Under the pieces are notes generated by a model, which saw only the letters and a list, made by a program, of their open reading frames with translations, made no database searches and was not told the DNA's origin. DNA of 34,699 bases, taken from Nocardioides sp. (GTDB taxonomy: Bacteria; Actinomycetota; Actinomycetes; Propionibacteriales; Nocardioidaceae). Position numbers and translations under genes: made by a program. The stretch is taken from the NCBI GenBank assembly GCA_025924815.1, contig JAICHQ010000029.1, positions 1-34,699 on the forward strand. The letters run 5' to 3'. Positions 15,288 to 23,434 of this stretch are shown piece by piece (position 1 is the first letter of the stretch; every line of letters begins with the position of its first letter).

Positions 15288-16370
15288 TCAGGCGGGATCT
15301 CCGTGTCTCACATCATGGAACAGGCGGTCGATGGCGTGAGCCGTCGCGGTGCTCGAGAAGGCCGCGATCGCCCGCCTCCTGCTCGCCTCACCGCACCGGC
15401 GCCGCAGCCCCTGGTCGACGAGGAGCTCACGCAACGCGTCCGCCAGCTGCTGCGGGTCCTTGACCGGCACCACCGCCCCGCACTCGGGCGTGACCAGCCG
15501 CGACACGTCACCCACGTCGCTGGCCACCACCGCCAGTCCCGCCGACATCGCCTCGAGCACCGACAGCGGCATCGCCTCCCACCAGGACGGCAGGCAGAAC
15601 ACGTCGGCGTCGGCGTAGGCCGCGGGCATCTCCTCGGGTGGCCGGGTGCCGAGCAGCCGGGCGACGCCCTCGGCAGCGGCCAGCACCGGCTCCGCGGCCT
15701 CGGGTCCCTCGTCCGGGACCCCGCCGACCAGGAGGAGCTCGTGCTCGACCCCGTCGCCGCGCAACAGGCGGGAGGCCTCGATCAGGTCGAGTACCCCTTT
15801 GCGCGGCGTCAGGAGCCCGACGTAGAGGACCCGCGGAGGGTGATGGTCGACCTCACCGGGCACGAAGCGCTCGGTGTCCACCCCGTTGTCGATCAGGCTG
15901 ACCCGCCGGCGCCCCAGAGCGCCAGCCAAGGTCCGTTCCCCCGCGGACCAGACGGCGACGACGCGGCTCGCGGGCAGCATCGCCAGCCGCATCAGGGTCC
16001 TCGTGCGCCGGGTGGTCAGCCAGGTCTCGATGTTGCCACCGTGGGCGTGGATGATCACGGCGGCGCCGCGCAGCCGGCCTCCCAGCGCCAGGAGCCCGGC
16101 TCGGCCCACGGTGACCGCCGGCGCGAGTGCGGAGTGGATGTGCACGATGTCCTGGCCCTTGGCCATCCGGAAGACGTTGACGGCGTCGCGCAGGGTGCGA
16201 CCGATGTTGCCCGCGGTCACCTCGCCGCCCTCGGGCGTGCCGGAGTGGGCCACGTTGAGGAACGTGATCTCGTGAAGCTCGCCGAGCTCGCCCTCGCGGA
16301 GGGTGTTCAGGAAGGTAGGGATCCCGCCCCGGTCGGGGTATCCCTTGCCGACCAGCAGTACCTTGCTCAC
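15288..16370 (-). CDS. GT4-family glycosyltransferase (GT-B fold)
   Basis: 360 residues. The N-terminal domain begins KVLLVGKGYPDRGGIPTFL, and IVHIHSALAP and IIHAHGG mark the acceptor side. The C-terminal donor domain has VLYVGLLTPRKGVLDLIEA and the GT4 signature SWWEAMPLSVLEAMSAGLAVVASDVG with its E-x7-E pattern. It would transfer a sugar from a nucleotide donor to the lipid-linked repeat unit on the cytoplasmic face. The start is a GTG at 16370 overlapping the upstream sulfotransferase stop in a GTGA, so the two are translationally coupled. A GGCCGGCC-rich stretch follows its stop. Confidence 0.88.
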   Translation of the reverse strand: MSKVLLVGKGYPDRGGIPTFLNTLREGELGELHEITFLNVAHSGTPEGGEVTAGNIGRTLRDAVNVFRMAKGQDIVHIHSALAPAVTVGRAGLLALGGRLRGAAVIIHAHGGNIETWLTTRRTRTLMRLAMLPASRVVAVWSAGERTLAGALGRRRVSLIDNGVDTERFVPGEVDHHPPRVLYVGLLTPRKGVLDLIEASRLLRGDGVEHELLLVGGVPDEGPEAAEPVLAAAEGVARLLGTRPPEEMPAAYADADVFCLPSWWEAMPLSVLEAMSAGLAVVASDVGDVSRLVTPECGAVVPVKDPQQLADALRELLVDQGLRRRCGEASRRRAIAAFSSTATAHAIDRLFHDVRHGDPA

Positions 16371-17107
16371 GAGCCCTCCGTCCTTCCGGTGGCCAGCGCG
16401 ACGTACTGCTGGAAGAGCTGCTGCGCCTGACCGAGCAACCGCGTCGCCCGGGGGCTCCCCAGCGACGCCGCGATCTCTGCCTTCCGGGCCTCCCGTTCGG
16501 CTGACGGCCGTCCGACGTGGGTCTCGACCACCTCACCGCGGCACTCGAGCCGGTTCATCTCCTCGACCAGCGCGAAGGCGGCCGCCTCGTTCTCGGGGGT
16601 CGGCTCGTAGCGAGCGAACGACGATCCGAACCGCTGGTTGACCCGCTCGATCACGCCTCCGAAGTCGGTGGTGACGTCGTCGAACAGACCGACCACGAAG
16701 GCGTCCCGGGCCCGCCAGGCGGTCCGGTAGAAGTCGAGATACTCCACCAGGCCGTCCTCGACGTGCAGCCCGGACCGGCGGATGAGGTACGACGGCACGG
16801 CGTCCTCGGGGGCCCGAACCAGGGCGATGGCCGGGATTCCGAGCCGCTTCGCGCGGAGCAGGTGTGGTGCCCCGTGCAGGTGTCGACCGAGGTGTGCGTC
16901 GGGACCGTTCGCGACCTGGAACGCGGCAACGCTGTAGGTGTTGCCGGACCGCGGAAAGCCCTCGACCACCAGTGTGGTGTCCGGCCGGGCCAGGGTGACG
17001 CGCTTGCCGGGGCGGGCGTGCATGGCCGCGTCCCACGCGTAGGGGAGCCTCGACAGCGGGCGTCTCAGGTGGAGGCGGAGCCTCATCAGGTCCTGGCCGA
17101 CGCTCAC
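16367..17107 (-). CDS. Sulfotransferase-superfamily P-loop protein
   Basis: 246 residues, shorter than the other three sulfotransferases here. GFPRSGNTY (50-58) is a PAPS-type loop and ALVRAPEDAVPSYLIRR supplies the 3'-phosphate Arg98 and Ser106. The rest resembles a group of actinobacterial and cyanobacterial sulfotransferase-like proteins found in glycan loci. The start GTG at 17107 is 100 bases from the divergent GT2 gene, so the promoter of this two-gene unit (with the GT4 gene) must lie between them. Confidence in sulfotransfer itself is moderate, as no acceptor residues can be read. Confidence 0.75.
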   Translation of the reverse strand: MSVGQDLMRLRLHLRRPLSRLPYAWDAAMHARPGKRVTLARPDTTLVVEGFPRSGNTYSVAAFQVANGPDAHLGRHLHGAPHLLRAKRLGIPAIALVRAPEDAVPSYLIRRSGLHVEDGLVEYLDFYRTAWRARDAFVVGLFDDVTTDFGGVIERVNQRFGSSFARYEPTPENEAAAFALVEEMNRLECRGEVVETHVGRPSAEREARKAEIAASLGSPRATRLLGQAQQLFQQYVALATGRTEGS

Positions 17108-17195
17108 GGCGTCACCGTACCGGCCACGGCCCGGCCCACAGGTCGGGAACGGTCAAGTCCACCAAGAACGGGTATGACGCCTCCTGCTCGGGTAC

Positions 17196-17201
17196 TACGG
17201 T
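17196..17201 (+). promoter_or_regulatory. Probable -10 box of a leaderless transcript
   Basis: TACGGT ends 6 bases before the GTG at 17208, the same spacing as at the other leaderless candidates in this window. No clear -35 box. Confidence 0.45.
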
Positions 17202-17207
17202 GCCGCT

Positions 17208-18245
17208 GTGACGGCGACCAAGGGGAACCACGCGAACGAGCTCGTCACCGTGATCATGCCGGCACGCAACGAGGAGCAGGCGATCGGCGCAGCCCTCGCA
17301 TCGGTGCTGGGCCAGACCTACCGCGAGCTCCAGTTCGTGGTCATCGAGGGCGACTCCACCGACCGCACCCGCTCGATCATCGAGGAGCGACAGGCGCAGG
17401 ACTCGCGGGTCGAGATCCTCACCAACCCCGTGCCCAACATCGCGGTGTCCCTCAACCTCGGTCTCGCCGCGGCCCGAGGCCGGTGGCTGGTCCGGGTGGA
17501 TGCCCACAGCACCGTGCCGCCGACGTACGTCGCCGACCTGGTCGCCCGCCTGCGCGAGGGCACCTGGGCCGGCGTGGGTGGGCTGAAGCCCGGGGTGGGA
17601 GTCACTCCGGCGGGCCGGGCCATCGCGGCAGCGATGAGCAGCCGCTTCGGCGTCGGCAACAGCAAGTATCACTACGCGACGACCGAGCTGGAGGTCGATC
17701 ACCTGCCGTTCGGCGCGTACCCGGTGGACCTGCTGCGCGACGTCGGCGGGTGGGACGAGCGCCTGGTGGCCAACGAGGACTACGAGCTGGACTACCGCCT
17801 GCGCTCGCGCGGCGGCCGCCTGCTGCTCGACCCGCGTGTCGTCATCGCCTGGCAGTGCCGCCAGTCGGTGCCCGACCTGTACCGGCAGTACGTCCGCTAC
17901 GGGAAGGGGAAGGCCGACGTGGCCCTGCTCCACCCGACGTCCCTGTCGGCCCGGCACGTGGTGGCTCCGGCGCTCGTCGCCTGGCTGTCCCTGGCCGCGC
18001 TGCGCGCGGGCCGGCATCCGGGGCAGGCGGCCCTGATGGTCTCGCCGTACGTCGCGGGCGTGGCCGTGGCGACGCGGCAGACCCGCCGCGCGCTCGAGCA
18101 CGACGCCGACTGGACGCACCTGCCGGCCGCGTTCGCCGCCATGCACGTGGGATGGGGGTACGGGTTCTGGTCCGGGCTGGCCCGCGGCCTGATGCGCCGG
18201 CGCATTCCCAAAACAGGGGATGAGCCCGCACCGCCCCCTCCGTAG
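17208..18245 (+). CDS. GT2-family glycosyltransferase, ExoA-like
   Basis: 345 residues. VTVIMPARNEEQAIGAAL is the GT-A nucleotide-sugar entry, VIEGDSTDRT follows, and the metal-binding motif is RVDAHS (Asp98-x-His100), the DxH form usual in succinoglycan ExoA-type enzymes. The W-D-E-R and N-E-D-Y-E-L-D-Y acceptor/catalytic region is intact. Two C-terminal hydrophobic stretches (APALVAWLSLAAL; MVSPYVAGVAVAT) suggest membrane association. It probably adds a sugar to the lipid-linked repeat unit. It is divergent from the sulfotransferase at 17107 and ends 66 bases before the LamG gene. Confidence 0.87.
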   Translation: MTATKGNHANELVTVIMPARNEEQAIGAALASVLGQTYRELQFVVIEGDSTDRTRSIIEERQAQDSRVEILTNPVPNIAVSLNLGLAAARGRWLVRVDAHSTVPPTYVADLVARLREGTWAGVGGLKPGVGVTPAGRAIAAAMSSRFGVGNSKYHYATTELEVDHLPFGAYPVDLLRDVGGWDERLVANEDYELDYRLRSRGGRLLLDPRVVIAWQCRQSVPDLYRQYVRYGKGKADVALLHPTSLSARHVVAPALVAWLSLAALRAGRHPGQAALMVSPYVAGVAVATRQTRRALEHDADWTHLPAAFAAMHVGWGYGFWSGLARGLMRRRIPKTGDEPAPPPP

Positions 18246-18311
18246 ATTCGATCACGGGCACGTTCCATGGGTGGTGACGCGGCCCCGCCGTACCCACGCA
18301 AAGGGAGACCC

Positions 18312-19040
18312 ATGACCGTTCAGACTGTCGCGCGCTATACGCCCAAACACCGACGAGCGAGGCGGCGTGGCCCGTCCCTCGCCGGGTTGGCCGTCTCGGG
18401 GATCACCGCGACGGTCGGGATCGTGGCGCTCGGGGCACCCGCTCTGGCCGCCGGTGAACGCGCCATCTGGCACTTCGACGAGACCTCGGGAACGACCGCC
18501 TTCGACTCGTCGGGCAACGGCAACGACGGCACGGCCGAGAACGTCGTGATGACCGGCAGCGGCTACGAGTTCAACGGCACGAGCTCGAAGGTCCTCGTGC
18601 CCACCTCCGACTCGCTCAACCCGGGGACCGATGTGTTCTCGTTCTCCGTGACGTTCCGGTCGAGCGTGGCACCCGGACAGGGACTCGACTACGACCTGAT
18701 GCGCAAGGGCCTCACCGTCACCAAGGGTGGTGAGTACAAGGTCGAGGTCCTCCAGGCCAACGGCAAGGCGCGGGCGCTGTGCGTGGTCAAGGACACCAAC
18801 CGTAAGGCGCTCCAGATCCGCGGCACCACCAACCTCACCGACGGGAACGTGCACACGATCACCTGCACCCGCACCAGCACCGGGCTGACCCTGGTCGTCG
18901 ACAACCTGGCACCGCGCACCAAGGCGGGGGTCACCGGCTCGATCAGCAACACGGCTCCGGTGTCGCTCGGCGCGAAGGCGGAGGGCGGCGCCGAAGCCGA
19001 CTGGTTCGACGGCGTGATCCTGGACGCGAGCATCAGCTGA
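18312..19040 (+). CDS. Secreted LamG/concanavalin-A-like protein
   Basis: About 242 residues from the ATG at 18312, with AAGGGAG four bases upstream. The N-terminus is basic (KHRRARRRG), followed by a hydrophobic core and an A-L-A-A cleavage-like end near residue 48, so it should be exported. The mature protein starts ERAIWHFDETSGTTAFDSSGNGNDG, the classic opening of LamG-like jelly-roll domains (W-x-F-D-E...D-S-S-G-N), and continues with alternating beta strands to a single domain. It probably binds carbohydrate outside the cell. No enzyme motif is seen. It is the last gene of the polysaccharide locus on this side, and a short hairpin follows its stop. Confidence 0.82.
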   Translation: MTVQTVARYTPKHRRARRRGPSLAGLAVSGITATVGIVALGAPALAAGERAIWHFDETSGTTAFDSSGNGNDGTAENVVMTGSGYEFNGTSSKVLVPTSDSLNPGTDVFSFSVTFRSSVAPGQGLDYDLMRKGLTVTKGGEYKVEVLQANGKARALCVVKDTNRKALQIRGTTNLTDGNVHTITCTRTSTGLTLVVDNLAPRTKAGVTGSISNTAPVSLGAKAEGGAEADWFDGVILDASIS

Positions 19041-19060
19041 CCGGTGGTCATCGGCACCGG
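19041..19060 (+). terminator. Short hairpin right after the LamG gene
   Basis: CCGGTG (19041-19046) and CACCGG (19055-19060) can pair around an 8-base loop, starting one base after the stop codon. There is no U tract; terminator function is plausible only. Confidence 0.35.
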
Positions 19061-19147
19061 GGTGCTCAGGCATCTGAGGTAGGCGCCCGGACGATCTACG
19101 GCATTCGTCCGATCCGCCGGGGCCACCTCAGAGAGCAGGCTCGAGCC

Positions 19148-19270
19148 ATGAACCACTTCGTAGCCAGCCCCGATTTCGCTCGGATGATCGCCCGCCAGAG
19201 CGTCCAGGACCGCGTCGCGGACGCCAAGGCCCGCACCCGCGCGCGCAAGGCCCGCCGCAAGATCCGCTGA
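19148..19270 (+). CDS. Small basic protein, 40 residues, unknown
   Basis: ATG 19148 opens a 40-codon frame ending in TGA at 19268. It starts MNHFVASPDFARMI and becomes strongly basic (K-A-R-T-R-A-R-K-A-R-R-K-I-R) at the end. About 37 of 40 codons end in G or C, as in the real genes around it, which supports coding. I do not recognise the family; the basic helix-like tail could bind nucleic acid. No neighbouring gene is close: 107 bases before it and 140 bases after it (19271-19410) I see nothing else. Confidence 0.55.
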   Translation: MNHFVASPDFARMIARQSVQDRVADAKARTRARKARRKIR

Positions 19271-19410
19271 CCCCGTCCCACCTCGGGAAGCAGCGCCGGT
19301 CCGGTCCCGTCCCCCCGGGCCGAGCCGGCGATCAACCCGGACCCGCGGCTTGGTCCAGCGGCAGGGACATCACGTGGAGGCCGGTGTCGGTGACGGGCCG
19401 GATGCGTGGG

Positions 19411-19953
19411 TCACTCACCGGTCTCGCCGTCGATCGACTCGCGGATCAGGTCGGCGTGACCGTTGTGCCGTGCGTACTCCTCGATCAGGTGCAACAGGAC
19501 CCAGCGCAGCGAGAAGGCGCCGTTCCGCTTGCTCTCGCGCACTCCCAGGGTGTCGAGCCCGTCACGCTCCAGGCACCGGTCGATCGCCTCGTCCGCACGG
19601 CGTACGAAGTCGTCGAAGAGCGCCAGGAGCGCCTCCGGGGAGTCGTCCTTCGCGGTGTGCCACTCCCAGTCGGGATCCGCATCCCAGTCCACGTCGTCGA
19701 ACGGCGGCGGGTCGGGCTCTCCGAGCATCGTGTTGAGGAACCAGCCGGCCTCGACGAGCGCGAGGTGCTTCATCATCCCGCCGAGGGTCATGGTCGACGG
19801 CGCGAGCGGCCGGGCGAGCTGCTCCCGGGTGAGCCCGGCGCACTTCCACCGCAGGGTGTCGCGGTGGTAGTCCAGGAAGCCCCGGAGGGCGGACACCTCG
19901 TCGGCTCGCAGGGGAACGTCGGTGCGTGAGCTCGGGTCGAAGGTCTGCGTCAT
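19411..19953 (-). CDS. DinB/DUF664 family protein
   Basis: About 180 residues. Its signature is the helix pair TLGGMMKHLALVEAGWF and LLHLIEEYARHNGHADLIRE, containing the conserved His residues of the DinB four-helix bundle. DUF664 members are probably metal-dependent and many are mycothiol- or bacillithiol-dependent transferases, which fits an actinobacterium; no substrate can be assigned. I chose ATG 19953 because a TAGCGT box lies 7 bases before it (leaderless), while the GTG two codons upstream has no ribosome site. It stands alone. Confidence 0.85.
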   Translation of the reverse strand: MTQTFDPSSRTDVPLRADEVSALRGFLDYHRDTLRWKCAGLTREQLARPLAPSTMTLGGMMKHLALVEAGWFLNTMLGEPDPPPFDDVDWDADPDWEWHTAKDDSPEALLALFDDFVRRADEAIDRCLERDGLDTLGVRESKRNGAFSLRWVLLHLIEEYARHNGHADLIRESIDGETGE

Positions 19954-19960
19954 GTCCACG

Positions 19961-19966
19961 ACGCTA
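19961..19966 (-). promoter_or_regulatory. Probable -10 box of a leaderless transcript
   Basis: TAGCGT on the minus strand is 7 bases upstream of the ATG at 19953, which lacks any ribosome site. This places the transcript start at the start codon. Confidence 0.45.
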
Positions 19967-20003
19967 GCCAGTCACGCCGACGATGCGCACGCGCGTTTCG
20001 GGC

Positions 20004-20783
20004 TCACCACAGACCGAGGAGCTGGCCGCCGATCCGGACCACGAACCCGGCCACGACCACGAGGAAGAAGATCCGTACGAAGCGGGCGCCGCGAGCAACC
20101 GCCGTACGAGCGCCGAGGTAGCCGCCGACCAGGTTGCACGCGCCCATCACGAAGCCGACCTTCCACAGCACCGCGCCCTGCGGGACGAAGACGCAGAGCG
20201 CGGCGAGGTTGGTGGCCCAGTTGGCCAGCCGCGCCTTCGCACTGGCCTCGAGGAAGCTGTAGCCGAGCATCCCGACCAGGGTGATCACCAGGAAGCTGCC
20301 GGTGCCGGGGCCCAGCGCGCCGTCGTAGCAGCCGATCACCAGGCCGGCGACCATCGCGATCCCGATGTGCCGGCGGCCGGCGTACTTGAGCACCGTGCTC
20401 TCGCCCAGCTCCGGACGCAGCGTGACGTAGCCGCCGACCACCACCAGCACGACGAGCACGATCGGGTCGAAGGCACTGTCCGGGATGTGGGAGCCGAGGA
20501 GGGCGCCGCCCACCGACCCGGCGAAGGCGCAGGCCATCAGCGGGCCGAACGTGCGCGGGTCGGGCCGGATCCGGCGGTAGTACGTCGCGCTGCTGACGGT
20601 GGTGCCGCAGATCGAGCTGAGCTTGTTGGTGCCGAGGATCTGGACCGGCGCGGCGTGCGGCAGGCCGACCAGGAGGGCCGGGAGCTGCAGGAGTCCTCCC
20701 CCGCCCACGACGGCGTCGACGAACCCCGCCGCCAGACCCGCCAGGGCGAGCAGCGCCAGCGTGGTCGCCGACGGGTCCCTCAT
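20004..20783 (-). CDS. TauE/SafE (TSUP) family permease
   Basis: 259 residues with about seven or eight hydrophobic helices. The first repeat has AGFVDAVVGGGGLLQLPALL and GTNKLSSICGT, the second GCYDGALGPGTGSFLVI and A-K-A-R-L-A-N-W-A-T-N; this doubled Gly-rich pattern marks the TSUP family, which moves sulfite, sulfonates or other organic anions across the membrane. The ATG at 20783 follows the stop of the hemerythrin-like gene by only 4 bases, so the two are probably one operon. The substrate is unknown; a link to the sulfated-glycan locus is possible but not supported by position. Confidence 0.88.
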   Translation of the reverse strand: MRDPSATTLALLALAGLAAGFVDAVVGGGGLLQLPALLVGLPHAAPVQILGTNKLSSICGTTVSSATYYRRIRPDPRTFGPLMACAFAGSVGGALLGSHIPDSAFDPIVLVVLVVVGGYVTLRPELGESTVLKYAGRRHIGIAMVAGLVIGCYDGALGPGTGSFLVITLVGMLGYSFLEASAKARLANWATNLAALCVFVPQGAVLWKVGFVMGACNLVGGYLGARTAVARGARFVRIFFLVVVAGFVVRIGGQLLGLW

Positions 20784-20787
20784 CGGC

Positions 20788-21348
20788 TCAGTAGAACCCG
20801 TGCCGCGCGAGCGGACCGCGGAGCTCGCGCTCCTCGTAGGCGAGGTGGCTCAGCAGCCGGTCGCCGAGGGTCTGCAGCGCCTCCTCCACGGCGTCGAGGG
20901 CGGCTTCGTCGGCGTTCACGACCAGACCGACCAGGACCCGGTCGACGTCCTGGAGGAGGTGGTGGATCGTGTCGTGCTCGGCCGACAGCCGGTCGAGCAC
21001 GGGCGCGGCAGCCGGCTCCGAGCGACGCAGGTGGGGGAAGACGCTGGCGTCCTCCAGCGAGTGGTGGCCGTTGACGAAGCCGCAGTAGGACTGGCAGTAG
21101 GCGCCGAGGGTCCAGTTGTTCTGTCGCAACGACATCGCCTGCACCTCCGACCGCGCCTCGCCCGCGGTCAGCACCCCCCGACGTACCTCCTCGACCAGTC
21201 CGTGGAGGCGGGTGAGCTCGTCCCGCAAGTGGTCGTGGATCTCCACCAGGTGGCGGTGGTAGGCGTCCTCGGCCGGGGAGTACGCGGTGTCCGGAGCCTC
21301 GCCGAGGGTCGGCCGGGTGGTCTCGTCCCAGGTGGTGTCGTCGATCAT
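20788..21348 (-). CDS. Hemerythrin-like (HHE) domain protein
   Basis: 186 residues. Iron-ligand candidates appear in order: His in YHRHLVEIHDHL, HH..E in NGHHSLEDASVFPHL, AEHDTIHHLL, and a final HLAYEE. This is the DUF892/HHE pattern of a non-haem di-iron four-helix bundle, usually linked to oxygen or nitric-oxide sensing or storage. A Cys pair (C-Q-S-Y-C) lies just before the second ligand helix, which is less usual. It is 4 bases upstream of the TSUP permease gene in the same direction. Confidence 0.85.
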   Translation of the reverse strand: MIDDTTWDETTRPTLGEAPDTAYSPAEDAYHRHLVEIHDHLRDELTRLHGLVEEVRRGVLTAGEARSEVQAMSLRQNNWTLGAYCQSYCGFVNGHHSLEDASVFPHLRRSEPAAAPVLDRLSAEHDTIHHLLQDVDRVLVGLVVNADEAALDAVEEALQTLGDRLLSHLAYEERELRGPLARHGFY

Positions 21349-21385
21349 CTCGCGCCCAACCTAACGACCCGGCGTGGGAGGGCCC

Positions 21386-23434
21386 TCAACCGACCCAGAA
21401 GCCCCGACCACCGAACCAGTCGCCGTAGTCACCCGCGCCGGCCGGCCCGCGCGAGCCGAGGTAGGAGCCGACCACGGCCGCCCCCAGGTCGTCGAGCTCC
21501 GGGGCGACCACGCGTCCGTCGACGCGCCGGGCCATGGACTCCACGAACCGCGCCAGCCCCGGATCGGAGCCGAGGCGGAAGAATGTCGTCTGCGCGCCGA
21601 TGCGACCGGAGTTGTCGAGCTCGCGGATCGAGTAGGCGACGGTGAGGGGATGAGGGGGGTACTCGAAGTACACCTCGCCGTTCGGCTCGAGATGGGAGGT
21701 CGGCTCCCCGTCGGTGACGATCAGCAGCACCGGCTGGGCGGCGGGATGCTTGCGGAAGAACCGGTTGGCCAGCAGCAGCGCGTGGTGGAGGTTGGTCCCC
21801 TTGTCCCACATCGCGTCGAGGCCGGTCAGCTCCTCGATGTCCATCACCTGCGCGTGCCGGCCGAAACCGATCAGTTGCAGCGCATCGCCTCGGAACCGGG
21901 AGCGGATCAGGGTGTGGAGCGCCAGCGCCGTGCGCTTCATCGGCACCCAGCGGCCGTCCATCGCCATCGAGAACGACGTGTCGACCAGCAGTGCCACCGC
22001 GGCCTGGGTCCGGGCCTCGGTCTCGGAGACCTCGACGTCCCCGACCTGGATGCGGACGGCAGGTCCGTCGGTCGGGACTGTCGAGACCATCGGGCCCGGC
22101 TCCCCCGCGGCCCGGCGGACGGCGTTGGTGATGGTGCGGGTCACGTCCCAGGGCTCGGTGTCGCCGAACTGCCACTCCCGTGTCGCACCGGACAGCTCGC
22201 CGGCGGCGCCGGCCTGGCGCAGGTCGCGCTGGCCCTGGCGCCCGCTCATCCTGGTCGCGACGTCCTTCAGCAACGCCTTGCCGAGCTGGCGCATCGCCCG
22301 GGGCGAGAGCTTGAGCCGACCGTCGGAGGTGCGCGTGAGGTAGCCGGAGTCGCGCAGGGCCTGTTCGAGCCGCTGCAGCGTGCGGGCGTCGACGGCGTCG
22401 TCGTTGCCGAGCTGCTGGGCGAGCTTGTCGAGGTCGATGTCGTCGAGCCTCGCGCCGTCGTAGGACTGGGCGAGCTGCTCGGCGAGGGCGTCGAGGTCGG
22501 CCAGGTCCTGGAGCATCCCGGTGCCGTCACCGAGCCCCAGGCCCTGCTCGCCGTCGAAGCGCTCCGAGCCGGTCCAGTCCTCGCCGGGGCGCAACGCCTG
22601 GAGGTTCGCGTCGAGCTGCGCCAGCTGCTCCATCAGGGCCGGCGAGCCGAAGGCGGACTGGGCCAGCGACATCAGCTCCGCGCGCTGCTCGGCGGTCATC
22701 GAGCTCATCATCCGCTGGGCCGCCGCCGCTCGCCGGGCCATCGCGTCGATCAGCTCGTCGACGTTCTGCGGGTTCTCGGGGAAGTACTCGCCGTGCTTGT
22801 CCATGAAGTCGGCGAAGTCCTGCGCGGTGTCGGTGCCCTGCTGGTGCTTGGCCAGCAGGTCGTTGAGGTCGCCCAGCATCTCGTTGATCGCCGCGCGGTC
22901 CTCGTCGGTGGCGCTCTCGAGCGCCTGCTTCATGCCGGCGAACCGCTGGTCGAGCAGCTCTCGCCCGAGCAGGTCGTTGATCCGCTCGTAGTCCTCGCGG
23001 GCGTCGCGGCTCTGCCAGTCGTACGATGCGAGCTCGCTCACCGCAGCAGCGGTCGACGAGTGCAGGTTGTCGAGCGTCAGCTCCCGCAGGGCGCGGTCGT
23101 CGTCGTCCATCGAGATGTCGCGCGCCAGCTGTCCGCGCTCGTGGACCAGGGCGCTGTCGAGCAGCTCGCGGACCTCCTGCAGCGTCCCGTCGAGGTGGTG
23201 CCGCTGGGTCAGCTCGTGCCGCTTCTCCGCGATCCGGCGGGCCAGGTCGTCCAGGCCGCGCCGGTCCCGGCCGCCGCGACGCAGGAACTCGCGCATCGCC
23301 CGCTCGGGGCTGTAGCCGGCCATCACGTCCTCGCCGATCGCGTCGAGCGCCTCGGCGATGTCGACCGGCGCCGCGAGCGGGTCGGGCCCCCCGTCGTACG
23401 CCGTGTAGCGCGACCGTGGCTGGTGCCTAGCCAT
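21386..23434 (-). CDS. VWA-domain protein partnered with an AAA ATPase
   Basis: 682 residues from the ATG at 23434, which overlaps the end of the ATPase gene by 8 bases. The long N-terminal part is acidic, Gln/Leu-rich and predicted helical (RAMREFLRRGG; LNDLLAKHQQGTDT). The C-terminal VWA domain has a full MIDAS: DTSFS at residue 485, the Thr of KGTNLH near 547, and TDGE near 574. MoxR/ChlI-type ATPases with VWA partners act as metal-insertion or protein-maturation chaperones; the client here is unknown. The size and the coupling to the ATPase match a conserved actinobacterial pair. Confidence 0.87.
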   Translation of the reverse strand: MARHQPRSRYTAYDGGPDPLAAPVDIAEALDAIGEDVMAGYSPERAMREFLRRGGRDRRGLDDLARRIAEKRHELTQRHHLDGTLQEVRELLDSALVHERGQLARDISMDDDDRALRELTLDNLHSSTAAAVSELASYDWQSRDAREDYERINDLLGRELLDQRFAGMKQALESATDEDRAAINEMLGDLNDLLAKHQQGTDTAQDFADFMDKHGEYFPENPQNVDELIDAMARRAAAAQRMMSSMTAEQRAELMSLAQSAFGSPALMEQLAQLDANLQALRPGEDWTGSERFDGEQGLGLGDGTGMLQDLADLDALAEQLAQSYDGARLDDIDLDKLAQQLGNDDAVDARTLQRLEQALRDSGYLTRTSDGRLKLSPRAMRQLGKALLKDVATRMSGRQGQRDLRQAGAAGELSGATREWQFGDTEPWDVTRTITNAVRRAAGEPGPMVSTVPTDGPAVRIQVGDVEVSETEARTQAAVALLVDTSFSMAMDGRWVPMKRTALALHTLIRSRFRGDALQLIGFGRHAQVMDIEELTGLDAMWDKGTNLHHALLLANRFFRKHPAAQPVLLIVTDGEPTSHLEPNGEVYFEYPPHPLTVAYSIRELDNSGRIGAQTTFFRLGSDPGLARFVESMARRVDGRVVAPELDDLGAAVVGSYLGSRGPAGAGDYGDWFGGRGFWVG

